Notes under the pieces: model-generated
Told to the model about the DNA's origin: nothing
Seen by the model: the letters and a program-made list of their open reading frames with translations, nothing else
The model's database searches: none
Part shown: piece after piece, positions 15,773 through 23,366 of the stretch
Layout of the letters: each line of letters starts with the position of its first letter
How positions within the stretch are numbered: the first letter of the stretch is position 1
Translations under genes and position numbers: made by a program
From: JACDAN01 sp035535195
Lineage (GTDB): Bacteria > Actinomycetota > Thermoleophilia > Gaiellales > Gaiellaceae
Assembly (NCBI GenBank): GCA_035535195.1
Contig: DATLQK010000017.1
Location: 1-26,473 of the forward strand
Length of the DNA: 26,473 nucleotides
Direction: 5' to 3'

Positions 15773-16312
15773 GTGAAGGAAGCAAGCTCGCAAGAGACCC
15801 CGTACGGCCGCTACATCACGTCCGACGGTTGGTTCGTCCTCAACCTTGGCGACGCGCTCGCCGTGCGCAACGACGAGAAGGGCGGCGCGACGTACCCGCT
15901 CGAGTCGCGCGAGTGGCCGTTTCGCGACGTCGGCGTCCGCGTGACCGTGCTCTCGCCGGGCGAGCCGAACGCGCTCTACCACTCGGAGGGCGTGCAGGAA
16001 GGGTTCCTCGTGTTGTCCGGCGAGGCCACGCTGGTCGTGGAAGAGGAGGAGCGTCCGCTCCGGCAGTGGGACTACTTCCACTGCCCGGCCGAGACCAGTC
16101 ACGTGATCGTCGGCGCCGGCGAGGGACCGTGCGCGATCCTCATGCTGGGAGCGCGGCCCGAGGTCGAGACGCTGCGCTACCCGGTGAGCGAGGCGGCGGC
16201 GCACCACGGCGCCTCAGCGACGAAGGACACGGAGGACCCGGACGAGGCCTACGCGGACTGGCCCGGCGAGTACGTCCCGGTGCGCCTGCCGTGGCCGCCG
16301 GACGCGAGCTGA
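15773..16312 (+). CDS. Cupin-domain protein
   Basis: 179 residues from GTG at 15773; upstream codons in frame are unlike protein and TAAAGT sits 7 nt away. GTG at 15767 is an alternative. A single cupin barrel spans about residues 50-130. Motif 1 is YHSEGVQEGFLVLSGEATL, with HxE instead of the common HxH, and motif 2 is DYFHCPAETSHVIVGAGEG. A metal site is therefore possible but not standard. The C-terminal 50 residues hold an acidic stretch and YADWPGEYVPVRLPWPP. The substrate is unknown; relatives are often annotated as sugar or polyketide-type cupins without proof. The mutY-like gene follows directly. Confidence 0.8.
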   Translation: MKEASSQETPYGRYITSDGWFVLNLGDALAVRNDEKGGATYPLESREWPFRDVGVRVTVLSPGEPNALYHSEGVQEGFLVLSGEATLVVEEEERPLRQWDYFHCPAETSHVIVGAGEGPCAILMLGARPEVETLRYPVSEAAAHHGASATKDTEDPDEAYADWPGEYVPVRLPWPPDAS

Positions 16313-16323
16313 CCTCCGGAGCG

Positions 16324-17034
16324 GTGGAAGCCGAGCTCCTGGCCTGGTCCCGCGCGAACGGCCACGACCTGCCCTGGCGCCGGCGGCGGGATCCCTACGC
16401 CGTCCTCGTCTCCGAGGTGATGCTCCAGCAAACGCAGGTGCCGCGCGTCGTGCCCCGGTTCGAGCGGTGGCTGGAGCGCTGGCCGACGGTCGAAGCGCTT
16501 GCCGCGGCCGGGCTCGACGAGGTGATCCGCGAGTGGCAGGGGCTCGGCTACAACCGCCGCGCGGTCAGCCTCCACCGGGCGGCGGTGCTCGTCGCCGAGC
16601 GCGGCTGGCCGGACGACCTGACCGAGCTTCCCGGCGTGGGCGAGTACACGGCTTCGGCGATCCGCAGGTTTGCCTTCGGCGACGATGTCCTGCCGGTCGA
16701 GACCAACGTGCTCCGAGTGATCGAGCGGACCGGAGCGAGCTTTTCGCCGGCCGCCGCCGAGGCGCTGATGGACCTGGGCCGAGAGGTCTGCCTGGCGCGG
16801 ATACCGCGCTGCGACGTCTGCCCGCTCTCGTCAGCCTGCCCTTCTGTCGGACGCCGTTACGAACCGCTTCGCAAGCAGTCGCGCTTCGAGGGGTCGTTTC
16901 GCCAGCGCCGCGCGGAGACGCTGCGGCAGGTTGCCGAGGGTCACAGTTCCGGTCTTGACGCCGACGCTGTCGCCTCGCTCGAGCGGGACGGGCTCGTCGA
17001 GGTTCGCAGCGGCCTAGCCCGCCTGCCGGAGTAG
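16324..17034 (+). CDS. mutY: MutY-like A/G-specific adenine DNA glycosylase
   Basis: 236 residues from GTG at 16324; an in-frame GTG at 16291, overlapping the cupin gene by 22 nt, is the alternative. HhH-GPD glycosylase: Glu31 in SEVMLQQTQV, HhH LPGVGEYTASAIRRFAFG (102-119), and an iron-sulfur loop Cys156-X6-Cys163-X2-Cys166-X5-Cys172. The catalytic Asp of MutY (Asp138 in E. coli, in LDGNV) is Glu126 here (PVETNV). The C-terminal NUDIX-like domain that reads 8-oxoG is replaced by about 50 unrelated residues. It would remove adenine opposite 8-oxoG, but these changes make specificity uncertain. The 3' end overlaps ispF on the other strand by 21 nt. Confidence 0.85.
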   Translation: MEAELLAWSRANGHDLPWRRRRDPYAVLVSEVMLQQTQVPRVVPRFERWLERWPTVEALAAAGLDEVIREWQGLGYNRRAVSLHRAAVLVAERGWPDDLTELPGVGEYTASAIRRFAFGDDVLPVETNVLRVIERTGASFSPAAAEALMDLGREVCLARIPRCDVCPLSSACPSVGRRYEPLRKQSRFEGSFRQRRAETLRQVAEGHSSGLDADAVASLERDGLVEVRSGLARLPE

Positions 17035-17499
17035 CGCGACCGCCTGCGCGACGAGCCCTTCGCGCCGGCCGGTGAAACCAAGGTGGTCGGTGGTCGTGGC
17101 CCGCACGGAGATCCGCGCGGGCTCGACGGCCAGCGTCTCCGCCAGCCTGGCCCGCATCTCCTCGCGGCGGTCGGCGATGCGCGGCTGCTCGCCGATCAGG
17201 ATGCAGTCGGCGTTCACGAGCTCGAACCCGGACGCCGTGACCTTTCCGTACGCGTTCCGGAGCAGGAGCAGGGACGAAACGCCACGCAGCATCTCGTCGT
17301 CGGACGGGAAGAGCGAGCCGATGTCCCCGAGGCCGGCTGCGCCGAGGAGCGCGTCGATCAGGGCATGGCTGACGACGTCGCCGTCGGAGTGGCCCGCGAG
17401 CCCGCGGTCGTCGTCGAACGTGATCCCGCCGAGCACGAGCGGGATCCCGTCGGCAAACGCGTGGGCGTCCACCCCGAGGCCGATGCGGAGCTCAGACAG
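17014..17499 (-). CDS. ispF: 2-C-methyl-D-erythritol 2,4-cyclodiphosphate synthase
   Basis: 161 residues if translation begins at CTG (17499). Forms the cyclic diphosphate in the MEP isoprenoid pathway; cytoplasmic trimer. Metal ligands Asp11 and His13 (GVDAHAF) and His37 (GHSDGDVVSHALIDALLGA), plus SDGD, DIGSLFP and TTTDHLGFTGR near the C-terminus, are diagnostic. The only standard start, GTG at 17472, would put the metal Asp at residue 2 and delete the first strand (RIGLG). CTG at 17499 has AGGAGG exactly 6 nt upstream (17511-17506) and restores the family N-terminus. It overlaps the HAD gene by 8 nt and is last in carD-ispD-HAD-ispF. Confidence 0.92.
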   Translation of the reverse strand: MSELRIGLGVDAHAFADGIPLVLGGITFDDDRGLAGHSDGDVVSHALIDALLGAAGLGDIGSLFPSDDEMLRGVSSLLLLRNAYGKVTASGFELVNADCILIGEQPRIADRREEMRARLAETLAVEPARISVRATTTDHLGFTGRREGLVAQAVALLRQAG

Positions 17500-18067
17500 C
17501 GAGGGCCTCCTCGAGCTCCTCCAGCGACCTGATGCGGATCGCCTCCGAGGGAGGCTCGTGCAGGTACCCCCACGGGCCGCGTCGCACGTGGACGGCCGTC
17601 ATGCCGGCGGCGAGCGCGGGCTCGACGTCATTGTCTACGCGGTCCCCGACGTAGGCGATCTCCGTCGGGCTCAAGTCGACGGCCTCCGAGATCCGCTCGA
17701 AGAACTCCTGCGCCGGCTTCTCGACGCCCCAGCGCGCCGAGGATCCGAGCACCTCGACGTGGTCGCGGAGCAGCTCCTCGGTCTCCCGCGGCGTGTTGCC
17801 GACCGCCGCCACCCGCAGACCGCGCGACCGCAGCCGCTCGATCGCCGGCAAGGCGTCGGGGTAGAAATCCGGCTCGAGCCAGGTGGAGGCAGCAGGCTCG
17901 ATGCCGAGGAGCTCCCAGACTCGACGGTGCTGCTCGCCCCGCGCCGCGAGACCGCCGAGGATGCCCATCAGCGTAAAGCGGGGGACGCCCGCAGCGTCCG
18001 CGGCGCGCTCCCACATCCCGGTCTCGTCGACGAGAGTCTCGCCGACGTCGAAGACGACCGCTTTCAG
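17492..18067 (-). CDS. HAD-superfamily hydrolase
   Basis: 191 residues if it starts at CTG (18067). Motif I VVFDVGETLVDET (nucleophile Asp7; the second Asp of DxDxT is Gly), motif II VGNTP (about 89-93), Lys117 in EKPAQEFF, and motif IV VGDRVDND (about 141-147) place it in the haloacid dehalogenase phosphatase family; the substrate is unknown. The first ATG in frame (18016) would delete motif I. Between the upstream in-frame stop at 18125 and 18016 there is no ATG, GTG or TTG, only CTG codons. The CTG at 18067 overlaps the ispD stop as CTGA, mimicking the usual ATGA junction. Co-transcribed with ispD and ispF. Confidence 0.85.
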   Translation of the reverse strand: MKAVVFDVGETLVDETGMWERAADAAGVPRFTLMGILGGLAARGEQHRRVWELLGIEPAASTWLEPDFYPDALPAIERLRSRGLRVAAVGNTPRETEELLRDHVEVLGSSARWGVEKPAQEFFERISEAVDLSPTEIAYVGDRVDNDVEPALAAGMTAVHVRRGPWGYLHEPPSEAIRIRSLEELEEALAV

Positions 18068-18726
18068 AGCCAGGCGGCCACCAGATCCAGGTCGGCCTGC
18101 TCCGTCACCTTGATCAGACGCCGGTCACCCGCGACGACCTTGACGCGGCCGCCCCTCGCCTCCACGAGGGCGGCGCAGTCGGTCGCCTCCGCGTCCTGCG
18201 TGGCGGCCGCCCGCAGCATTGGCCAGACGAACGCCTGCGGTGTCTGTGCGCCCACGAGGCTGTCGCGGTCGAGCGTCTCGACCACTCGGTCGCCGTCGAC
18301 CCGCTTCACCGTGTCCGGGATGGGCACGGCCGGCACGGCGCCGTCCCATCCCTCGGGCAGCGCCGTTAGTAGGCGCTCGAGCACTTCCTCGGCGAGGACC
18401 GGCCGCGCGGCGTCGTGGACCAGGGCGACCGCAGCATCGTCCGGCACCTCGGCGAGCCCGGCGCGGACGGATGCGGCCCGCGTCTCCCCGCCGGTGACGA
18501 CGGACTCGACCTTCCCGCACGCGAGCTCCTCGGCGAGGAGGATCACCGGCTCTTCCCAGTCCGGCGGCGCAACCACGACGATCGAGTCGATCCAGTCGGA
18601 CGACTCGAGGCGCTCGAGGCTCTCCGCCAGCAGCGGACGTCCGTTGAGCTGCGCAAAGGCTTTGGGCCGGTCCAGTCCCAAGCGCTCGCCGCGACCCGCT
18701 GCGACGATGACGGCCCAGACCGACAT
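18064..18726 (-). CDS. ispD: 2-C-methyl-D-erythritol 4-phosphate cytidylyltransferase
   Basis: 220 residues. Third step of the MEP isoprenoid pathway, coupling CTP to methylerythritol phosphate. The nucleotidyltransferase N-terminus AVIVAAGRGERLG with PKAF gives the CTP loop; LVHDAARP and GAQTPQAF are family signatures, and the C-terminus has VVAGDRRLIKVTEQADLDL. Length is normal. The ATG at 18726 follows carD by 16 nt. Adjacent IspD and IspF act in the same pathway; IspE is not in the window. Confidence 0.94.
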   Translation of the reverse strand: MSVWAVIVAAGRGERLGLDRPKAFAQLNGRPLLAESLERLESSDWIDSIVVVAPPDWEEPVILLAEELACGKVESVVTGGETRAASVRAGLAEVPDDAAVALVHDAARPVLAEEVLERLLTALPEGWDGAVPAVPIPDTVKRVDGDRVVETLDRDSLVGAQTPQAFVWPMLRAAATQDAEATDCAALVEARGGRVKVVAGDRRLIKVTEQADLDLVAAWL

Positions 18727-18742
18727 CAGGCGGCGAGCGGCG

Positions 18743-19267
18743 TTACGCCGCGGCGCCGGCCTTCGCGCGCTTCTTCTTCGAGCCGACGTCGGAGACGAGC
18801 ACGTCGTCGAGCCACTCGGCGGTCTCTTCCTCGTCCATGCCCTTCGCGTACATCAGCTCGCTGATCAGGATCTTCTTGGCCTTGACGAACATCTGCTTCT
18901 CGCCCGTCGAGAGCCCCTTGTCCCGGTCGCGCAGGGAGAGGTTCCGCACGACCTCGGCCAGCTCGAAGATGTCGCCCGTCTTCATCTTGTCGCGGTTGTG
19001 CTTGAACCGGCGGTTCCAGTTCTTCGGCATCGTCGTGCCGTTGCCGGTCAGCGCCTTGACGACTTCTTTGACGGTGTCCTCGTTGATGACCTTCCGCAAC
19101 CCGACTTTCTCGGCGTTGTCGGCCGGCACGTTGACCGTCATGTCGTTGTGAAGGATCTGGATCGTCAGGTACTCGCGCTTCTCACCCAGCACCTCGCGCG
19201 ACTCCTTCTTGACGACCGTGCCTGCCCCGTGGTGCGGATACACCACCTTGTCGCCGACCTTGTACAA
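18743..19267 (-). CDS. carD: CarD-family RNA polymerase-binding transcription factor
   Basis: 174 residues, close to mycobacterial CarD. The N-terminal Tudor-like RNAP-interacting domain begins YKVGDKVVYPHHGAGTVV. The helical C-terminal domain carries the Trp that wedges into the upstream edge of the promoter bubble (MPKNWNRRFK) and a basic end KKKRAKAG. It stabilises open complexes, notably at rRNA promoters. The start is TTG at 19267 with GGAGG 6-7 nt upstream, and the family N-terminus leaves no better option. Heads the carD-ispD-HAD-ispF unit. Confidence 0.93.
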   Translation of the reverse strand: MYKVGDKVVYPHHGAGTVVKKESREVLGEKREYLTIQILHNDMTVNVPADNAEKVGLRKVINEDTVKEVVKALTGNGTTMPKNWNRRFKHNRDKMKTGDIFELAEVVRNLSLRDRDKGLSTGEKQMFVKAKKILISELMYAKGMDEEETAEWLDDVLVSDVGSKKKRAKAGAAA

Positions 19268-19302
19268 GCCCGACCTCCCCGGTCAATCGATTACACACAA
19301 CC

Positions 19303-19344
19303 GCCGGCGGGTGACGAAACCGCCGGCGAGGTAGGGCCAGTATA
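19303..19344 (-). promoter_or_regulatory. carD promoter -10 and leader hairpin
   Basis: TATACT (19344-19339, minus) is a good -10; no clear -35 is seen at the proper distance. The predicted leader of about 65 nt holds an 8-bp GC hairpin (19303-19310 with 19320-19327, 9-nt loop), built from two copies of a GCCGGC-containing element. Confidence 0.5.
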
Positions 19345-19354
19345 GCGAAAGCGG

Positions 19355-19378
19355 CCTGAAAAAGCCACTTTTTCCAGG
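19355..19378 (-). terminator. Hairpin between radA and carD
   Basis: On the minus strand a 10-bp stem with one bulged G (19378-19368 with 19364-19355) around a 3-nt loop, containing A5 and T5 runs. It lies just upstream of the carD -10 and about 30 nt past the radA stop. It may terminate radA or belong to the carD promoter region. Confidence 0.4.
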
Positions 19379-19409
19379 GGTTTTACGGGTTGGTAACCAA
19401 AAATCCCTG

Positions 19410-20771
19410 CTAGCGCCGGGGTTCTCGCGCGGCTGCCTTCTGCGCAAGCGCAGCCCCGATCGCCTCCCTCAGCGTCTCGACCGGCCGAGCCTTCGCACGC
19501 CTCGTCGCATTGGTCGCGGCGGGGACGATCACGTCGGTGAGCCCGAGCTTCTCGCACTCCTCGAGTCGGCGCTCGGCCTGGGTCGCCGGCCGGAGCCGGC
19601 CCGTCAGGCCGATCTCGCCGAAGGCCGCGGTCCCGGCCGGCACCGCTGCGTCCTTCGCGGCCGACGCAATCGCGAGCGCGACCGCCAGGTCGGCGCCCGG
19701 CTCGTCGATCCGGAGGCCGCCGGCGACGTTGACGAAGACGTCGGCCGACCCGAGCGGAATCCCGCCGTGCCGACCGAGGACGGCCACGATCATCGCGAGG
19801 CGCTTCGGGTCGACGCCCGTGCCGACGCGCCGCGGCATCGCCAGGTCGGTCGGCGAGACGAGCGCCTGGATCTCGAGCAGCAGCGGCCGCGTGCCCTCGA
19901 GCGCACAGGCGACGGCAGAGCCGATCTCCTCCTCTCTGGCGGCGCCGAAGAGCTGCGAGGGATCCGGAACGCCTACCAGGCCGGTGCCCGTCATCTCGAA
20001 GACGCCGAGCTCGTTGGTCGAGCCGAAGCGGTTCTTGGCGGCCCGCAGGACGCGATGGGCGTGGTAGCGGTCGCCCTCGAACTGAAGCACGCAGTCCACG
20101 AGGTGCTCCAGCACACGTGGCCCTGCGACGGCGCCGTCCTTCGTCACGTGGCCGACGAGGAAGAGCGCAACGCCTGCCTCCTTCCCGACGCGCAGCAGGC
20201 GCGCCGACGCTTCCCTCACCTGCGAGACGGAGCCCGGCGCGGAGCCAACCTCGGACGACCAGAGCGTCTGCACCGAGTCGATCACACAGACGGCGGGCCG
20301 CTCGGCCTCGAGCGTGGCGCAGATTGCGTCCAGATCGGTCTCCGCCAGGATCTCCACCCGCTCGGCTCCGCCCAGCCGCGCCGCACGGAGCTTCACCTGC
20401 GCCGCGGACTCCTCACCGGTCACGAGCAGCGCGCGCCGGTCCTTCGACATGGCTGCGAGCGCCATCAGCAGAAGGGTGGACTTCCCGACGCCGGGCTCGC
20501 CGCCTACCAGCACGAGTGAGGCCGGCACAAGGCCGCCGCCCAGCACGCGATCGAGCTCGGACACCCCCGTCGGCATCCGCTCGGCCTCCTCGGCCTCGAC
20601 CTCGACGAGCTTCAGGAGCGGGCGGGCCGCAGCTCCCTTCCCGTTCGCCGGCGCCGGAGCGGACTCCTCGACGAGCGTACCGAAGCTGCCGCAGCCCGGG
20701 CACCGGCCGAGCCAGCGTCCGGTGGACCGACCGCATTCGGAGCAGGCGAACTTGAGGGCAGGCTGGGCCAC
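19410..20771 (-). CDS. radA: DNA repair protein RadA (Sms)
   Basis: 453 residues, full length. Zinc finger Cys10/Cys13/Cys24/Cys27, RecA-like ATPase with Walker A GEPGVGKS (91-98), the RadA-specific KNRFG (246-250), and a Lon-protease-like C-terminal domain (about 270-440) with FVNVAGGLRIDEPGADLAVA. It drives branch migration in recombinational repair as a hexameric helicase. The start is GTG at 20771 with TAGGGT 6 nt upstream, suggesting a leaderless mRNA. In Firmicutes radA follows clpC; here four unrelated genes lie between. Confidence 0.94.
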   Translation of the reverse strand: MAQPALKFACSECGRSTGRWLGRCPGCGSFGTLVEESAPAPANGKGAAARPLLKLVEVEAEEAERMPTGVSELDRVLGGGLVPASLVLVGGEPGVGKSTLLLMALAAMSKDRRALLVTGEESAAQVKLRAARLGGAERVEILAETDLDAICATLEAERPAVCVIDSVQTLWSSEVGSAPGSVSQVREASARLLRVGKEAGVALFLVGHVTKDGAVAGPRVLEHLVDCVLQFEGDRYHAHRVLRAAKNRFGSTNELGVFEMTGTGLVGVPDPSQLFGAAREEEIGSAVACALEGTRPLLLEIQALVSPTDLAMPRRVGTGVDPKRLAMIVAVLGRHGGIPLGSADVFVNVAGGLRIDEPGADLAVALAIASAAKDAAVPAGTAAFGEIGLTGRLRPATQAERRLEECEKLGLTDVIVPAATNATRRAKARPVETLREAIGAALAQKAAAREPRR

Positions 20772-20777
20772 GCCTCC

Positions 20778-20783
20778 ACCCTA
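20778..20783 (-). promoter_or_regulatory. -10 hexamer of radA
   Basis: TAGGGT on the minus strand, 6 nt from the GTG start. The GGAGG in the gap is too near the start codon to serve as a normal ribosome binding site. Confidence 0.45.
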
Positions 20784-20808
20784 GGGCCGTAGACGGACGG
20801 TCTTCGTC

Positions 20809-20830
20809 ACGAATCCGCAACGAATCCGTA
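20809..20830 (+). repeat. Tandem 11-bp repeat of ACGAATCCG(C/T)A
   Basis: Two adjacent 11-bp units (20809-20819 and 20820-20830) differing at one base, in the 83-nt divergent region between radA and the propeller-protein gene. Possible regulator site; no known motif recognised. Confidence 0.5.
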
Positions 20831-20854
20831 ATGACTGTCGCCGAGAATCGCAGC

Positions 20855-21703
20855 ATGAGACTTACAGTCACGATCGGCGCCCTGGCGGCAGTGTCCGCGC
20901 TCCTGCTCACCGCGTCCGGAACGGCGGCAAGCTCGCCGCGGATCGTCTTCCGCATCGTCCACCTGACGACTCCCAAGCGGCCGCCCGAGCTCTGGTCGGT
21001 GCTCCCGTCCGGGGCCGATCGGCGACTGCTGGTCCGCGGCGGCGAGCAGGCGGCCTGGTCGCCGAGCCGAAAGCGGATCGCCTTCAGCGGCGCCGGCATC
21101 CTCGGCCGCGAGGGCATCTGGGTGACGAACGCCGACGGGACCGGGCGGCGCCGCCTCACGCGCGCGGCCGGCGACGGCGGCCCGACGTGGAGCCCGGACG
21201 GGCGACAGATCATGTTCCGCCGCTCGGGGCTCGCCAGTTTCGACCTCTGGATCGTTCCCTCCGCCGGCGGAGTCGCGAAGCCGTTCCTCGCCACGCCGGT
21301 CGCCAACGAGCTGGATCCGGACTGGTCGCCCGACGGGAGGCGGCTCGCGTTCCAGAGCTCGCGCGGCGGGTCGATCCAGATCTGGGTCCTCGACATCCGC
21401 ACGAAGCACGCCCGCAGGCTCACGAACGGCCCGCTGTCGTTCTCTCCGGACTGGTCGCCGAGCGGGAAACGGATCGCGTTCGCCAGCCGGGGGCGGATCG
21501 GAGTCATGGACGCCCACGGGCGGCACCGGCGCACGCTCCCGAGCGGCTCCCCGAACAGCGCCGACGACCCGGCGTGGTCGCCCGACGGCAAGCGGATCAC
21601 GTTCCAGCGCGGCGGCCAGGTGCTCTCGATGCGCGCCGACGGCCGCGACCGCCGCTACGTCACGCGCGCCCTCTGGGGAACGAACGGCGAGCCGGACTGG
21701 TAG
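20855..21703 (+). CDS. Exported PD40 (TolB-like) beta-propeller protein
   Basis: 282 residues from ATG at 20855, which gives a signal peptide starting MRLTVTIGALAAVSALLL; ATG at 20831 is the alternative. At least five PD40/WD40-like blades are visible, each with a W-SP(D/S)G-(K/R)-x-(I/L)-x-F core (WSPDGRQIMF, WSPDGRRLAFQS, WSPSGKRIAFAS, WSPDGKRITFQ). This is similar to the TolB propeller, but without the TolB N-terminal domain or any Pal/Tol partners. Probably a cell-surface or periplasm-like binding protein; the ligand is unknown. No close operon partner. Confidence 0.82.
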   Translation: MRLTVTIGALAAVSALLLTASGTAASSPRIVFRIVHLTTPKRPPELWSVLPSGADRRLLVRGGEQAAWSPSRKRIAFSGAGILGREGIWVTNADGTGRRRLTRAAGDGGPTWSPDGRQIMFRRSGLASFDLWIVPSAGGVAKPFLATPVANELDPDWSPDGRRLAFQSSRGGSIQIWVLDIRTKHARRLTNGPLSFSPDWSPSGKRIAFASRGRIGVMDAHGRHRRTLPSGSPNSADDPAWSPDGKRITFQRGGQVLSMRADGRDRRYVTRALWGTNGEPDW

Positions 21704-21759
21704 GCCGACACCGGAGGGGCTCGTCAAGCGTTGGACGACGATCGGAGCGCGTTTCTGCC

Positions 21760-22263
21760 CTAGCGGCCGGCGCGCACGACGATGCTGCCGACGACCTTGT
21801 CGTGCAGCGCCTGGTTCTTCGAGTCCCAGAGCGGCCAGAGGTAGTCCAGGACAATCGGCAGGAAGAAGAATCCGAAGACGACCATGATTCCGTAGCGGCC
21901 GAACGCCCTGCCGTAGCCGATCGACCCGCCCGTCTGCTCGCTGATGACCCTGATCTTGGCCGCACGCTTGCCGTACGTCTGGCCGCGCTCGTTGCCGTGG
22001 AGCACCGTGAAGTAGACGAACGGAAGCAGCAGGGTGACGACGTACGCGATGCCGAGCACCGCCCACGCGCCGCTCGAGTCGTCGGGATCGATCGCGAAGA
22101 TCACGCCGAGGATGATCGCGAGCGGGATCAGGAGGATCAGGGTGTCGAGCAGGTAGGCCCCGACCCGCGAGAGCCACGACGCGTAGGCAGCCTCTCCCGT
22201 CGTGGGCGCGGCGAGCGCCTCTCGCTCCGCCGCCTCCTCGGGGTACGAGGGGAGCTCGGTCAC
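21760..22263 (-). CDS. RDD-family membrane protein
   Basis: 167 residues. RDD signature: SWLSRVGAYLLDTLILLIPL (Arg and Asp in helix 1), a second helix, then GQTYGKRAAKIRVISEQTG and a third membrane segment, ending QALHDKVVGSIVV. RDD proteins are small membrane proteins of mostly unproven function, some linked to ion or osmolyte transport. The N-terminal 28 residues are acidic and cytoplasmic. The start is GTG at 22263, only 20 nt from the divergent FMN-enzyme gene. Confidence 0.87.
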   Translation of the reverse strand: MTELPSYPEEAAEREALAAPTTGEAAYASWLSRVGAYLLDTLILLIPLAIILGVIFAIDPDDSSGAWAVLGIAYVVTLLLPFVYFTVLHGNERGQTYGKRAAKIRVISEQTGGSIGYGRAFGRYGIMVVFGFFFLPIVLDYLWPLWDSKNQALHDKVVGSIVVRAGR

Positions 22264-22270
22264 TACGCCG

Positions 22271-22276
22271 TATTCT
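22271..22276 (+). promoter_or_regulatory. -10 hexamer of the FMN-oxidase gene
   Basis: TATTCT, 7 nt before the GTG at 22284 inside the 20-nt divergent spacer, consistent with a leaderless mRNA whose -35 lies in the RDD coding sequence. Confidence 0.45.
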
Positions 22277-22283
22277 CCCGCCG

Positions 22284-23366
22284 GTGGCGGACGGCGAAGC
22301 TCCTCTCAACGTCTGGGATTACGAGCGACTGGCGGAGCAGAAGCTCGACGCCGGCTCGTTCGGGTACTTCGCCGGCGGCGCCGGCGACGAGCACACCGTC
22401 CGCGGCAACCTGGCCGCGTTCGACCGCTGGCGGCTGAGGCCGCGCGTGCTCGTCGACGTCGGCGAGGTCTCCGCCGCGACGACCGTGCTCGACACGGAGC
22501 TGTCGATGCCGATCCTCACCGCACCCGTGGCGTACCAGCGCATGGCGCATCCCGACGGCGAGGTCGCCGTCGCGCGGGCCGCAGCCGCCGCCGGCACGCT
22601 CATGTGCCTCTCGTCCTTCGCCACCTCCGGCCCGGCCGACGTCGCGGCGGCCGGTCCGGGCGACCGCTGGTTCCAGCTCTACTGGCACCCGGACCGCGGC
22701 ATCACCACCGAGATGCTCGAGCGGGCGCGTGACGCCGGGTTCTCGGCCGTGGTGCTGACCGTCGATCTTCCGGTGCTCGGGAAGCGCGAACGCGACCTGC
22801 GCACCGGGTTCTCGCTCAAGCCTGAGTACCGGCTGGAGGTTTACACCTCCGCGCTCGGCGACCTCGGCGTGATCACGCCCGCCTCGGCGGCGCGGCTCGT
22901 GAACCCGAACCTGACCTGGCGCGACCTCGAGTGGCTCCACGACGCAGCCGGCCTGCCGGTGGTGGCGAAGGGGATCCTGACCGCCGAGGATGCACTGCTC
23001 GCAGCGGAGCACGGCTGCGCCGCCGTCGTCGTCTCCAACCACGGCGGCCGGCAGCTGGACCGGGCCGTCGCCTCGCTCGACGCGCTGCCCGAGGTCGTCG
23101 AGGCCGTCGGTGAACGGGTGGAGGTGCTGATGGACGGCGGGATCAGGCGCGGCACTGACGTCGCGATTGCGCTCGCCCTTGGCGCCCGCGCCGTGCTGGT
23201 CGGAAGAGCGGTGACGTGGGGCCTCGCGGTGGGCGGCGAGCCCGGCGCGCGCCACGTTCTCGAGCTACTGCGGGACGAACTCGTGCTCGCGCTCGCGCTC
23301 CTCGGCTGCCCGAGCCCCGACGCCGTCGGCCGCGGCCACGTCGTCGCGGCCCCGCCGGGCGGCTGA
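22284..23366 (+). CDS. FMN-dependent alpha-hydroxy acid oxidase/dehydrogenase
   Basis: 360 residues. A TIM-barrel flavoenzyme of the lactate/glycolate oxidase and mandelate dehydrogenase family, oxidising an L-2-hydroxy acid to a 2-oxo acid. Visible are FGYFAGGAGDE near the N-terminus, PVAYQRMAHPDGE, QLYWHPDRG, TVDLPVLGKRERDLR, the catalytic His and substrate Arg in SNHGGRQLD (about 253-261), and FMN phosphate loop residues in MDGGIRRGTDV and LVGRA. The substrate is not decided. GTG at 22284 matches the family length. The last 102 nt overlap the convergent EamA gene. Confidence 0.92.
   Translation: MADGEAPLNVWDYERLAEQKLDAGSFGYFAGGAGDEHTVRGNLAAFDRWRLRPRVLVDVGEVSAATTVLDTELSMPILTAPVAYQRMAHPDGEVAVARAAAAAGTLMCLSSFATSGPADVAAAGPGDRWFQLYWHPDRGITTEMLERARDAGFSAVVLTVDLPVLGKRERDLRTGFSLKPEYRLEVYTSALGDLGVITPASAARLVNPNLTWRDLEWLHDAAGLPVVAKGILTAEDALLAAEHGCAAVVVSNHGGRQLDRAVASLDALPEVVEAVGERVEVLMDGGIRRGTDVAIALALGARAVLVGRAVTWGLAVGGEPGARHVLELLRDELVLALALLGCPSPDAVGRGHVVAAPPGG

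Noticed and set aside
17072..19345. 757-codon plus-strand open frame across ispF, HAD, ispD and carD
   Set aside because: It lies antisense to four clear genes; the translation has no motif and switches composition with the gene beneath.
20807..22437. Long open frames on both strands around the propeller and RDD genes
   Set aside because: No domains and biased Arg/Pro/Asp content; the propeller repeats and the RDD signature identify the real frames.
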